A DNA stretch of 64,000 nucleotides from Sphingobacterium griseoflavum. Its GTDB lineage: Bacteria; Bacteroidota; Bacteroidia; Sphingobacteriales; Sphingobacteriaceae. The stretch covers positions 186,001 through 250,000 of the forward strand of contig NZ_BNAF01000001.1 in the NCBI RefSeq assembly GCF_014653155.1, written 5' to 3'. A program made the position numbers and the translations under genes. Shown here piece by piece: positions 43,224-51,596 of this stretch (position 1 is the stretch's first letter; every line of letters begins with the position of its first letter). The notes below the pieces were generated by a model. That model ran no database searches, was not told the origin of the DNA, and worked only from the letters and a program-made list of their open reading frames with translations.

Positions 43224-44447
43224 ATGGAAGAATCTGCTACGCCTCGGAAAGTATGGCTACTGGTCTTGGTCGCTTCGTTAGGATATTTCGTGGATATTTA
43301 TGACCTGATTATCTTCTCTATTGTACGGGTAGACTCTTTCCGCGATATTGGTCTGGCGGATGACCGCATGCGATCCGAAGGCGAGTTTGTACTCAATATG
43401 CAGATGGCTGGTTTGTTGGTAGGCGGACTTATATGGGGAATAATGGCAGATAAATATGGTCGTTTGCGCGTGCTGTTCGGTTCTATATTGCTTTACTCGG
43501 TTGCAAATTTTTATAACGGATTTGTACAAGATGTGTCTACCTATGCTTGGGTAAGGTTTATCGCCGGGATTGGTTTGGCGGGTGAATTGGGCGCAGGCAT
43601 CACCCTAGTGAGCGAATCCATGTCTAAGGGAAAACGAGGCTACGGAACGATGATTGTCGCAGGCGTCGGTGTACTGGGCGCGATATTGGCCTACTTTATT
43701 TCCGAGTGGTTCAGTTGGCGAACGGCCTATATCGTTGGTGGCGGGATGGGCATTTGCCTCTTGTTCTTACGCGTGGGCATTTTTGAATCTAGCGTGTACA
43801 GGGAGCAGGAAAATAAGGATATTCCAAAGGGTGATATAAGATTATTATTTGGTAGCAGAGAGCGGCTCCTTCGGTATATTTATTGTCTGTGCATTGGGCT
43901 GCCCATCTGGTTCGTGGTAGGGGTGTTGGTTACACAGGCGCCTGAGATTGGAAAGGCGTTATCAGCTGAAACAACCCTTAGCGCTGGCAAGGGCGTGATG
44001 TTCACATATTTAGGGATTTCCTTGGGCGATGTGCTGGCGGGGGTGTTGGCACAATGGTTAAAATCTCGAAAAAAGGTGGTTTTCCTTTGCCAGATTCTGA
44101 TTATTCTTTTTTCGGTGGCATACCTCTCTAGCGCAGGGATTACTGAACAGCAGTTTCTTTTTCTAGCTTTTTTAATGGGGGTAGGTGTCGGCTATTGGGC
44201 AACCTTTGTTACGATAGCAGCAGAGCAGTTTGGTACAAATCTGCGGGCAACGGTGGCCACCACTGCCCCTAATTTTGTACGAGGCGCGCTCATTCCATCA
44301 ACAATGCTATATGGCTGGTTAGTGCCCCATTTTGGGATCTTGCACGCGGCAATGGGCGTTACTCTACTTTTATCGGCCGTCGCTATCTTCGCGTTGACAA
44401 GACTAAAAGAAAGCTTTAATAAAGATCTCAATTATCTTGAACAGTAG
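43224..44447 (+). CDS. MFS transporter
   Basis: A 407-residue inner-membrane transporter with twelve predicted helices. The MFS loop motif after helix 2 is GIMADKYGRLRVL, and a second family pattern (GLAGELGAGITLVSE) sits in helices 4-5. It looks like the metabolite:H+ symporter/sugar-type branch, but ligand residues cannot be interpreted. It is a single gene on the plus strand, facing the Cys-rich microprotein gene on the other strand. It has no apparent operon partner. Confidence 0.85.
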   Translation: MEESATPRKVWLLVLVASLGYFVDIYDLIIFSIVRVDSFRDIGLADDRMRSEGEFVLNMQMAGLLVGGLIWGIMADKYGRLRVLFGSILLYSVANFYNGFVQDVSTYAWVRFIAGIGLAGELGAGITLVSESMSKGKRGYGTMIVAGVGVLGAILAYFISEWFSWRTAYIVGGGMGICLLFLRVGIFESSVYREQENKDIPKGDIRLLFGSRERLLRYIYCLCIGLPIWFVVGVLVTQAPEIGKALSAETTLSAGKGVMFTYLGISLGDVLAGVLAQWLKSRKKVVFLCQILIILFSVAYLSSAGITEQQFLFLAFLMGVGVGYWATFVTIAAEQFGTNLRATVATTAPNFVRGALIPSTMLYGWLVPHFGILHAAMGVTLLLSAVAIFALTRLKESFNKDLNYLEQ

Positions 44448-44474
44448 GCGAGCATGCCTTTGTGAAACGTCGGG

Positions 44475-44645
44475 CTAGCGATCAGGACATTTCTTACAGC
44501 GCTTACCTCGTTTGTATTTCTTGCAACACTTTTTAAACACGCAACAGCCCGCATCTGGATCGCACCTGAATCCCTTTTTCATATCATCAAAAAAAGGATT
44601 GTCTATTCCTTCGTTCCCTAATGGGCTTGTTATCAGTTCTATCAC
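44475..44645 (-). CDS. Cys- and Lys-rich 56-residue protein
   Basis: A short reading frame starting with GTG at 44645 encodes 56 residues, with seven cysteines in its C-terminal half (FRCDPDAGCCVFKKCCKKY and then GKRCKKCPDR). The arrangement could bind zinc or another metal, or contact nucleic acid through the many lysines. A TATATTTG box ends exactly 4 nt before the GTG. The in-frame ATG (MKKGFRC) 21 codons in would give 35 residues with all Cys kept. No family recognised for certain. Confidence 0.55.
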   Translation of the reverse strand: MIELITSPLGNEGIDNPFFDDMKKGFRCDPDAGCCVFKKCCKKYKRGKRCKKCPDR

Positions 44646-44649
44646 CTTG

Positions 44650-44657
44650 CAAATATA
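44650..44657 (-). promoter_or_regulatory. TATATTTG -7 box directly before Cys-rich gene
   Basis: TATATTTG-CAAG-GTG on the minus strand: the same box and the same 4-nt gap to the start codon as at ubiE and the DUF4442 gene. Confidence 0.55.
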
Positions 44658-44673
44658 GTTATTTAGATTTTAT

Positions 44674-45318
44674 TTAAATAATGGTGATGTCTGATTTTTT
44701 TTCACGAAGATCCATAGAGATTTTGTTGGCTGCGTCGTCGATGATTTTCGGATCGTCGGTGTTATTGATAATTACCAAGTCACAAATGGGTTTATAGGGG
44801 GCTAAGAACTCCTTGTAGGATGGTACGACGTGATTGATCCATTTGTACATCACGTCATCGTGATCATACCCTCTTTCTATCAAATCGCGGCGCAATCTCC
44901 TTTCTAAAGCTACGGACTCTTCGGCATCTAAAAATATCCGAAAATCCAGCAATTCGTTTACTTCTTCGTAATGAAAGATAAACAGGCCTTCTACAATGAG
45001 AATAGGGGCGGGTTTAATCGCCAACATTTTTGGTTTTATTTCGGGATTGTTGAACGTATACTCTTCCCGATAAACCATTTGACCGTTGAACAATTGTTTT
45101 ATATCCTGATAGAAAGCCTCTCGGTTGATGGATGTGGGCACATCAAAGTTGTAGAGCCTATTTTCCTCTCTAGTTTTGGTATTAGCCGGTATGTAATAAT
45201 CATCCTGCGATATCAGCGTCACATCTTCTGGTAAGAAATGATGGAGAAAACTCCTTAAAAAAAAAGTCTTTCCAGACCCACTGCTCCCCGCTATCCCGAT
45301 TACGTAAGGTTTGTTCAT
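44674..45318 (-). CDS. udk: Uridine kinase
   Basis: A 214-residue P-loop kinase that phosphorylates uridine and cytidine in pyrimidine salvage. The P-loop GIAGSSGSGKTFF is at residues 8-20; SQDDYYIP and the lid/substrate region NFDVPTSINREAFYQDIKQL are typical of Udk. A TACCTTTG box at 45345-45352 lies inside the 3' end of the upstream gene and provides a likely promoter with a leader of about 20 nt. A second ATP kinase alternative is unlikely. Confidence 0.92.
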   Translation of the reverse strand: MNKPYVIGIAGSSGSGKTFFLRSFLHHFLPEDVTLISQDDYYIPANTKTREENRLYNFDVPTSINREAFYQDIKQLFNGQMVYREEYTFNNPEIKPKMLAIKPAPILIVEGLFIFHYEEVNELLDFRIFLDAEESVALERRLRRDLIERGYDHDDVMYKWINHVVPSYKEFLAPYKPICDLVIINNTDDPKIIDDAANKISMDLREKKSDITII

Positions 45319-45338
45319 CTATGTGCTGTTAATTGAAG

Positions 45339-46268
45339 TTACTGCAAAGGTACACCATACGCTATTTCAATCAAAAATCTTCTGTCCAATGCACCAATAT
45401 AGCTTGCTGCAGACTTCGATAAAATAACAATTGCACCCTGCGTATCGGCATTATCGGTGAATTTACCCACGACTTTGGCGTAGGTTACATTCTTCGTCAT
45501 TGGATTGGTAATTTTAAGGATAGTGCCGATAGGAGCTGTTTTATGTAACGCCAGGTTGCTCTTCCCATCGGTTTCTAGGTTTTCCATCCAAACACCGATA
45601 CCTTTTTCCTGTTTTTCACGTATACCGTAACGATTGGCTTCAAATCCAAGATCTGTTGTATGTTGCTCGGCCAAGGTCGGTGTATCAATGATCGGTTCCG
45701 GAATGATCACCGGTGCTGGCTCGTGGTAATCCGAGTTCGGAATCTTTAACACTTGACCCTCTTTCACGGCATTGGATGTCAAATTATTCATCTTTTTAAT
45801 TTCATCCACTGTCGTGTTGAATCGACGTGAGATAGCAAATAACGTTTCGCTTTTCCCGACTTTATAGGCCGTCAACACCTCTTCTTCTACAGTTGTCGTA
45901 GGAGTACCTTGCGGTTGTTGCTGCGCAATAGGCTGATTAACCGGTGGCGTAGATGCACGCTGATTCGTTGGTATTTTTACTGTATCTCCAGGTTTTAAAG
46001 ACTTTTTATTATTGGCCGACATAATGCTATTTACTTGGGCACCATAACGGCGGCCAAGTCCATAGTACGTATCTTTTACTTCCACACGATGAATAATATA
46101 AATTTGTCCATTTATAATTTCTGTGCCGATAGAATCCGGAACATGGTGATGGACATGCTGGTTGGATGAAGGAGAGGGTATAGCCTTGGCTAACAATAAA
46201 AAAGGCGAACATAGCGCACCTAAAAAAACCGCTTTTATGAAAGCGGGGAAAGCTTTTGTTTCTATCAT
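45339..46268 (-). CDS. LysM protein with RlpA-like double-psi barrel
   Basis: A 309-residue exported protein: signal or anchor helix at the N-terminus, a first LysM-like repeat (HRVEVKDTYYGLGRRYGAQVNSIM, about 60-100), a Pro/Gln/Thr-rich linker, a second LysM (YKVGKSETLFAISRRFNTTVDEIKKMN, about 135-180), and a C-terminal RlpA-like double-psi barrel from about 230. At the place where RlpA has its catalytic Asp (IDLS) this protein reads VILS, so lytic activity is doubtful. It should bind peptidoglycan. It follows DUF4905 by 10 nt. Confidence 0.82.
   Translation of the reverse strand: MIETKAFPAFIKAVFLGALCSPFLLLAKAIPSPSSNQHVHHHVPDSIGTEIINGQIYIIHRVEVKDTYYGLGRRYGAQVNSIMSANNKKSLKPGDTVKIPTNQRASTPPVNQPIAQQQPQGTPTTTVEEEVLTAYKVGKSETLFAISRRFNTTVDEIKKMNNLTSNAVKEGQVLKIPNSDYHEPAPVIIPEPIIDTPTLAEQHTTDLGFEANRYGIREKQEKGIGVWMENLETDGKSNLALHKTAPIGTILKITNPMTKNVTYAKVVGKFTDNADTQGAIVILSKSAASYIGALDRRFLIEIAYGVPLQ
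45345..45352 (-). promoter_or_regulatory. -7 box for udk inside the LysM gene
   Basis: TACCTTTG on the minus strand lies in the last codons of the upstream LysM gene and about 27 nt before the udk ATG. Confidence 0.45.
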
Positions 46269-46278
46269 ACGGTTGCAA

Positions 46279-47028
46279 TTATACTAAATACGAAACAATT
46301 TCCTGTTTATTATATGACATTAAGAATATTTGATGCCCCAATTGGAAATAAGGTTGTGGGATCATTTTTGGCATATGCTGTAACAAAGTTTGTTCGTGTA
46401 GGACTTTAGATTGACAGGAGATACAAAGGTTTAATTGATAGCTATCCCCATCTTTGCGGTGATAGCTTATCAACAATTTGTCACCAACACGGCTAATCCA
46501 TGGCCTATCAACGTAATCAAGATGCGCGAGATGGGGCGGTAAGGTTTGCGTAAAGGGGGCGGGCATTTTCAGGTCCATATTATAGCGGTCGCGAGCGCTA
46601 TCGTGATCGATGGCCTTCGTTGCACTTTTTATATCGAGGTACTCTTCAAAGCCATTTTGTATACTGCGAGGTCTCATCTTCACAAAATCAATACAGGTGT
46701 CGACCCACATGTAATCGTAGGAAAGGTAACGTGTGTTTCCCTGCAGATCAAGCAACTGTATGCCCGCATTGATTGGAGCGGTGTCGCCCAAACGCTTTAA
46801 AATAACGTGTCCATGCTGCAGGGCCTCTAATGTCCACTCTTTTTCGTGGATGAGCTTATTGTTCAGTAAGGTTTCTCCTTCAAAATCAAGTACATAAAGC
46901 GTTGGTCTCGTTGTTTCATGATCGCGCGTTTCGATTCCTACCTGCTTGGTTTGGCCATCAACCACTATTTTCCATATCGGAGACGGAAATTTTTTTTCAA
47001 ATGCTTTATATATCGTATATTTAGTCAT
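46279..47028 (-). CDS. DUF4905-like protein
   Basis: A 249-residue protein without signal peptide or membrane segment, built of many short strands (WKIVVDGQTKQVGIETRD, LYVLDFEGETLLNNKLI) suggesting a beta-propeller-like or repeated sheet fold. It resembles the Bacteroidota family DUF4905, of unknown function. It is divergent from the nfeD gene (35 nt apart) and co-directional with the LysM gene 10 nt downstream. The family call is from overall pattern only. Confidence 0.55.
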   Translation of the reverse strand: MTKYTIYKAFEKKFPSPIWKIVVDGQTKQVGIETRDHETTRPTLYVLDFEGETLLNNKLIHEKEWTLEALQHGHVILKRLGDTAPINAGIQLLDLQGNTRYLSYDYMWVDTCIDFVKMRPRSIQNGFEEYLDIKSATKAIDHDSARDRYNMDLKMPAPFTQTLPPHLAHLDYVDRPWISRVGDKLLISYHRKDGDSYQLNLCISCQSKVLHEQTLLQHMPKMIPQPYFQLGHQIFLMSYNKQEIVSYLV

Positions 47029-47063
47029 TGCAGAAAAATGATGACGGTTATTAAAATCAATAT

Positions 47064-48428
47064 ATGAACAAAATTACAAAATCCTTTTTGGCTTTCCTCT
47101 TTCCAATTTTGGTGTTACTGGATTCTTCCGTTGCGCAAACGGTATATAAAGTGGATATCAAGGATGAGATCGGTCCAAATGCGTGGCGTACCATCGATGT
47201 CGCCTATAAAGAAGCCCTCGCAGTTGGGGCATCCACTTTTCTTATCGAGCTCAATACCTTTGGGGGGGCGGTAAATTTTGCAGACTCTATCCGTTCCAAA
47301 TTGTTGAGCGCTGAAATGAAAAGTATTGTGTATATAAATAATAATGCCGCATCTGCAGGCGCATTGATTTCATTGGCTGCCGATGAAATCTACATGCATC
47401 GTGGCGGTAGCCTAGGCGCCGCTAGCGTGGTGAATCAAGATGGTGAAATCATGCCCGAGAAATATCAATCCTACATGCGTGGATTGATGCGCGCTACTGC
47501 GGAGGCAAAGGGACGTAACCCAAAGATCGCGGAAGCATTCGTGGATCCTGAAGTGTCCTTAACCGAATTAAAGCCAGATGGTAAGTTGCTCACATTGACC
47601 GCTTCCGAGGCGGTGAAAGCGGGTTTGGTAAAGGCGGAAGTCAAAAATATAAATGAACTATATGAACAGGCACATATTAAGCCTGCAGAAGTGGTTCAGC
47701 ATGAGGTTACATTCGTTGATGCAATGGTAGGTTTTTTGATCAATCCGATGGTTAGTGGATTACTTATTTTAGGCATTATCGGCGGGATTTACTTTGAGTT
47801 GCAAACGCCGGGAATCGGCTTTGCTTTAGTCGTAGCGCTCGTTTCCGCATCGCTCTTCTTTGCACCACTTTATATTCAAGGACTAGCCGACAACTGGGAA
47901 ATCGCTATTTTTATAATAGGTGTTATTCTATTGGCGCTGGAAGTTTTTGTCATTCCCGGATTTGGTGTCGCTGGGATTCTAGGAATAATATGTGTACTTT
48001 GTGGCTTGGCCTTTTCGATGGTCGACAACAATTTCCTTGATTTTAAACTTACAAAGCCGGGGCTATTGATGAATTCATTTTTAATTGTAACGGGAGCGAT
48101 GGTGTTGACCATTGTTCTGATGGTCATTTTCGGTAGGAATATTTTGCGCTCCTCTGCATTTCGCGTGTTGGTTTTGTCTGATGAGCAGCAAGCCGGCCGT
48201 GGCTATGTATCATCTCCGCAGAAAACAAATCTTATTCATAAAAATGCTATCGCACGCACAGTTTTACGCCCTGGAGGTAAGATCGAAATCGATGGAGTGT
48301 GGTACGATGCGGTAGCACTCGATGGTTTTATCGACGCAGGCGAAGAAGTGTATGTGGAAAAACATGAAAACTACAACCTATTTGTTCGGAAAAGGAATTT
48401 AAAACCGGAAGATGGGTTGCAATCCTAG
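47064..48428 (+). CDS. NfeD-family membrane-bound serine protease
   Basis: A 454-residue protein combining a ClpP-class serine protease domain (residues 25-210) with several membrane helices (about 225-370) and a C-terminal NfeD OB-fold (about 380-450). The signal peptide ends at SSVAQ. The nucleophile serine is in NNAASAGALIS and the candidate lysine base in AEAKGRN. NfeD partners are membrane stomatins in other bacteria; none is adjacent here. A hairpin terminator follows at 48533. Confidence 0.88.
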   Translation: MNKITKSFLAFLFPILVLLDSSVAQTVYKVDIKDEIGPNAWRTIDVAYKEALAVGASTFLIELNTFGGAVNFADSIRSKLLSAEMKSIVYINNNAASAGALISLAADEIYMHRGGSLGAASVVNQDGEIMPEKYQSYMRGLMRATAEAKGRNPKIAEAFVDPEVSLTELKPDGKLLTLTASEAVKAGLVKAEVKNINELYEQAHIKPAEVVQHEVTFVDAMVGFLINPMVSGLLILGIIGGIYFELQTPGIGFALVVALVSASLFFAPLYIQGLADNWEIAIFIIGVILLALEVFVIPGFGVAGILGIICVLCGLAFSMVDNNFLDFKLTKPGLLMNSFLIVTGAMVLTIVLMVIFGRNILRSSAFRVLVLSDEQQAGRGYVSSPQKTNLIHKNAIARTVLRPGGKIEIDGVWYDAVALDGFIDAGEEVYVEKHENYNLFVRKRNLKPEDGLQS

Positions 48429-48532
48429 TTTCCCTTTTCTTTTGCGCATGCAATCTGCCCTAGAGAAGTTAAGGGCTCTCGTGCCCTGTCTTTCTAGAAA
48501 ACTGGTTGCGCACGAACTTTCCGTAAAATGTT

Positions 48533-48566
48533 AAAAAAAACAGCTATCTAAGTAGATAGCTGTTTT
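48533..48566 (+). terminator. Terminator-like hairpin between nfeD and FadL-type gene
   Basis: AAAACAGCTATC and GATAGCTGTTTT pair perfectly around TAAGTA, with an A run on the left and T-rich DNA on the right. It lies between convergent genes and can work in both directions. Confidence 0.82.
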
Positions 48567-48624
48567 ATGAGGTGCAAATATTTGTATCCTATAGCTCTCG
48601 CGAGGAAGGCTGTTCCTGCCGTCG

Positions 48625-50178
48625 CTAAAACTTGGCGCCGAATGTCAATACGCCTGTTGTGCGCTGGTGTTTGATATCGGCGGTGGGATTTGGCGTATTC
48701 CAAAACCCTTCGTCAATGGTATAAGGTCTTACTTTATAATCGTTCACGAAATGTACAATCGCAAGATCCATGTAAAGAGTATTTGAAAGTTTTGCTCCTA
48801 TACCTAAGCTGCCACTATACTGCGTATTATCTGCACCTTGGTAAGGATTCCCAAAATAATTAAAACCCGCGCGTCCACTGATTGCATTGGTAAATAAATA
48901 CTCGCCACCCAAGCGGAAGTTTACGACAGATTGATACGATTGCTTAACCGCATCATCCCAAGCATTTTCCTGATTGGTGTTGCGGCCTTGGACTGTTCTG
49001 CGCTTCGTCGTACTGTAGTCGATATATTCCGCATCAGCGGTTATGAGCCCGCGGCTGAAGAACTTGGAAACGCCCAGTGCAAACCTCCAAGGCGTAATTT
49101 GCCGATAGGTGTAAGTAGGGTTCGTATATTCCACGTCGCGTGAATCAAAAGAGCTCGTTGCAGCTTCGTTGTCGAAGTAATCCACACCTATGTAGTTGTC
49201 ATTGTAGTCGTCAATCGTATACCATGTCGGCGAAGTAATGGTGGCTCCGAGGTTCCAGTCTACAGATGGCTTATAAATGGCGCCAATTTTAAAATCGAAA
49301 CCTGCTCCCTCCGTCACTTGGTAGTAGTCGTCTAGCAATTCATAGTTGGCGTTCAAATATTGATTGTTCCCACTGGAAGGATCTAGGAAGTCAGAGTCTG
49401 GATTGTCCGGAGATATTACCGCGGCGGTTTTCGTCCAACCATATTCTGAAAATTGCGAGGAACTTTCATAGCGGAATCGTGCTACGCCGATAGTACCACC
49501 TATATAAAATTTGTTATTGTAGTTGCCACCGAAAGCAATTGCACTGCGCGAGCTAAAGCCACTGGTTAGCACGTCATTTATCTGTGTTTTATCGCCTGTT
49601 TCATTTGTTATCGGGAAGTAGCCGGCGGTATTGTCAGAAAAACGTTCTATCAATTTCAGATCACGCAAGTCGTTTGCAAACCCGGTACTTCCGTTTGCCG
49701 CAATATCATCCGTGTAGGCACTAACAATCGTGTTGTTCGGGTTAACACCTTCAAATCGGACATTATTATTGAATTGGTTGGTGTTTTCGTAACTGAATCC
49801 CACATTGAAATTTTGCCATCCATGGTAACCTTCGTTCTTTGGGAAGTGAAATACTGCACCCGCATGGTCTATATTGAAACGACCTTTGTTGCGGGTTGCG
49901 TTTGTTCCGAAATAGCTGCCTTGGTTACGAGCATTGTTATATCCTGCAGTGATCGATATATCAGACTGTCCAAAAAAACCCAAGCCTGCCGGGTTTCCGG
50001 TAATAGAGCTCAAATCACCACCTAGCGCAGTTTTAGCATTTCCTAGTCCTTTGAAACGAGCTGTTCCACCGTTATGCTCTTGCGAAAAAATAAGCGCGTC
50101 ATCCACCGTTTGGGCTTGTATATCCATGCCGAGGCATGATACAAATAAAGAAGTAAAAAGTATATTTTTTAATTTCAT
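48625..50178 (-). CDS. OmpP1/FadL-type outer membrane transporter
   Basis: A 517-residue exported barrel protein. The signal peptide ends near GMDIQAQ, followed by TVDDALIFSQEHNGGTARFKGLGNAKTALGGDLSSITGNPAGL, the opening typical of Bacteroidota FadL/OmpP1 proteins with their NPA hatch segment. The rest alternates strands with Asn/Asp-rich loops, and the C-terminus ends in the aromatic FGAKF. FadL proteins import hydrophobic compounds, with substrate undetermined. It is a single gene on the minus strand. Confidence 0.82.
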   Translation of the reverse strand: MKLKNILFTSLFVSCLGMDIQAQTVDDALIFSQEHNGGTARFKGLGNAKTALGGDLSSITGNPAGLGFFGQSDISITAGYNNARNQGSYFGTNATRNKGRFNIDHAGAVFHFPKNEGYHGWQNFNVGFSYENTNQFNNNVRFEGVNPNNTIVSAYTDDIAANGSTGFANDLRDLKLIERFSDNTAGYFPITNETGDKTQINDVLTSGFSSRSAIAFGGNYNNKFYIGGTIGVARFRYESSSQFSEYGWTKTAAVISPDNPDSDFLDPSSGNNQYLNANYELLDDYYQVTEGAGFDFKIGAIYKPSVDWNLGATITSPTWYTIDDYNDNYIGVDYFDNEAATSSFDSRDVEYTNPTYTYRQITPWRFALGVSKFFSRGLITADAEYIDYSTTKRRTVQGRNTNQENAWDDAVKQSYQSVVNFRLGGEYLFTNAISGRAGFNYFGNPYQGADNTQYSGSLGIGAKLSNTLYMDLAIVHFVNDYKVRPYTIDEGFWNTPNPTADIKHQRTTGVLTFGAKF

Positions 50179-50200
50179 ATGTTATGAGTGATATAAAGAA

Positions 50201-50235
50201 AATAGCCAATATAAACGATTTTCATATTGGCTATT
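50201..50235 (-). terminator. Terminator after Gly/Trp-rich lipoprotein gene
   Basis: AATAGCCAATAT and ATATTGGCTATT (12 bp, loop 11 nt), with TTTTCTTT following on the minus strand. Confidence 0.78.
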
Positions 50236-50245
50236 CGTAATGCTA

Positions 50246-51415
50246 TTATCTTGTTCTTCCGCCACCAGAACGAGCACCGCCGCCACCGCCACCGGAGCTT
50301 CTGGAAGCACCGCCTCCGCTGGACATCGAGCTACCTGAACTGCGTGATGAGCCTCTAGACATCGAACTTCCTGAAGAACTTCTCGAAGGTGTGTATGTGG
50401 ATCCCGACGAACTACGTGACCGCGAGCTGTTGCCCGAAGTGGTTGGGCGGGTCGTCGATCTAGAGGTGCCCATTGATGTTCCCCGAGAACGTGGCGAAGT
50501 TCCCACTGATGATCTCGTTGTAGAGCGAGACGTTCCTGTGCGGCCCACTGCAGACTCACCACGATTGGTTCGTGCTGTACCTACCCGGCTACCGTTTACT
50601 GTGCTTCCACCGCGTACAACCGTACCATCCCTGCTTGTGCGCACGCCAGACCTACTGCTAACGCGTGTTCCCGCTCCATCGCGTGCGCTGCCTGTCGCCC
50701 TTACCGCTGATCGCCCAGTTAGAATGCGTCCGCTGTTATCACGAACGATCCCCGATGAACCACGAACGCCGGAGCGTGTACCCACACGGCTATTATAACC
50801 TGATCTTGAAGCTGTGCGCACGCTAGATCCCATAGGCCTTACACGATAGCGATTGCCGCCGTATATGTTGTTGCCATAGTAGAAATTATTGAACCCATAG
50901 AACGGATGGCCCCAGGCGTTATAGCCCCAGCCGCCACCCCAGCCCCAAGGTGAGCCCCAGCCCATACCGTAATAAGGTGAGCCCCAGCCCCAGCCGCCAC
51001 CCCAACCGAATCCCATCGACCAGCCACCGCCCCAACCCCAGTTGGAGAAGCCTAAGCCCATTCCGCCATATCCGAACCACGGATCAAACCAAGGGTCATA
51101 GTAGCCCATGCCTGGACCAGCATAGTAAAACCGATTGATACGATTGGCGTATTCTAAGCCTTCGTCATATTCATACCCCTCAATGTATTCCTCATCTGAG
51201 TAATCGTCGGTGTAATGTTCATTCTGTGCATAATCATCTTGAACCTGTTGTCCATCGGTATAATAATAATCCGGACTTTGGTAATCGCGCTGCGATCTAG
51301 TTTGATTGTTGTACACGTCGTCTTTGTAAGCAACTTGCCTACTGGTCGAGCACGAGCCGAGCGCCACAACAGAGGCTAGTGCCAAACTTCCGATTAATAA
51401 TTTATTTTTTTTCAT
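50246..51415 (-). CDS. Low-complexity lipoprotein (Tyr/Asp, Gly/Trp, Ser/Arg-rich)
   Basis: A 389-residue lipoprotein (lipobox ALGSC, Cys22) in three compositional blocks. Residues 24-95 are Tyr-, Asp- and Gln-rich; 100-190 are Gly/Trp/Tyr-rich (WGWGGGWSMGFGWGGG); 195-389 are Ser-, Arg-, Thr- and Gly-rich with RSG/SRSS repeats and net positive charge. No folded domain is recognisable. It may be surface-exposed, binding glycans or anionic polymers. Related Bacteroidota proteins upstream of proS are sometimes mislabelled prolyl-tRNA synthetase because of location. Function unknown. Confidence 0.68.
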   Translation of the reverse strand: MKKNKLLIGSLALASVVALGSCSTSRQVAYKDDVYNNQTRSQRDYQSPDYYYTDGQQVQDDYAQNEHYTDDYSDEEYIEGYEYDEGLEYANRINRFYYAGPGMGYYDPWFDPWFGYGGMGLGFSNWGWGGGWSMGFGWGGGWGWGSPYYGMGWGSPWGWGGGWGYNAWGHPFYGFNNFYYGNNIYGGNRYRVRPMGSSVRTASRSGYNSRVGTRSGVRGSSGIVRDNSGRILTGRSAVRATGSARDGAGTRVSSRSGVRTSRDGTVVRGGSTVNGSRVGTARTNRGESAVGRTGTSRSTTRSSVGTSPRSRGTSMGTSRSTTRPTTSGNSSRSRSSSGSTYTPSRSSSGSSMSRGSSRSSGSSMSSGGGASRSSGGGGGGARSGGGRTR

Positions 51416-51596
51416 GATATCCGCTACTGTTAAAACTTTCGATAAATACAGTCTTTATTACTATCTTAGACGCGTATTTTTGGGTAGGGTTTAATCCCGT
51501 TTTCAAAAATATAAATAAAACTTTAGCGCTCGCAGAGGTTTTGGTGTCAAAACGAAAAAAATAGACAAATTGTTATAGAAATATTTAAATACATAG

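Noticed and set aside
50391..50798. 135-codon plus-strand frame opposite the Ser/Arg-rich lipoprotein
   Set aside because: It is the antisense image of a low-complexity region; composition mirrors the repeats and no family signature is present.
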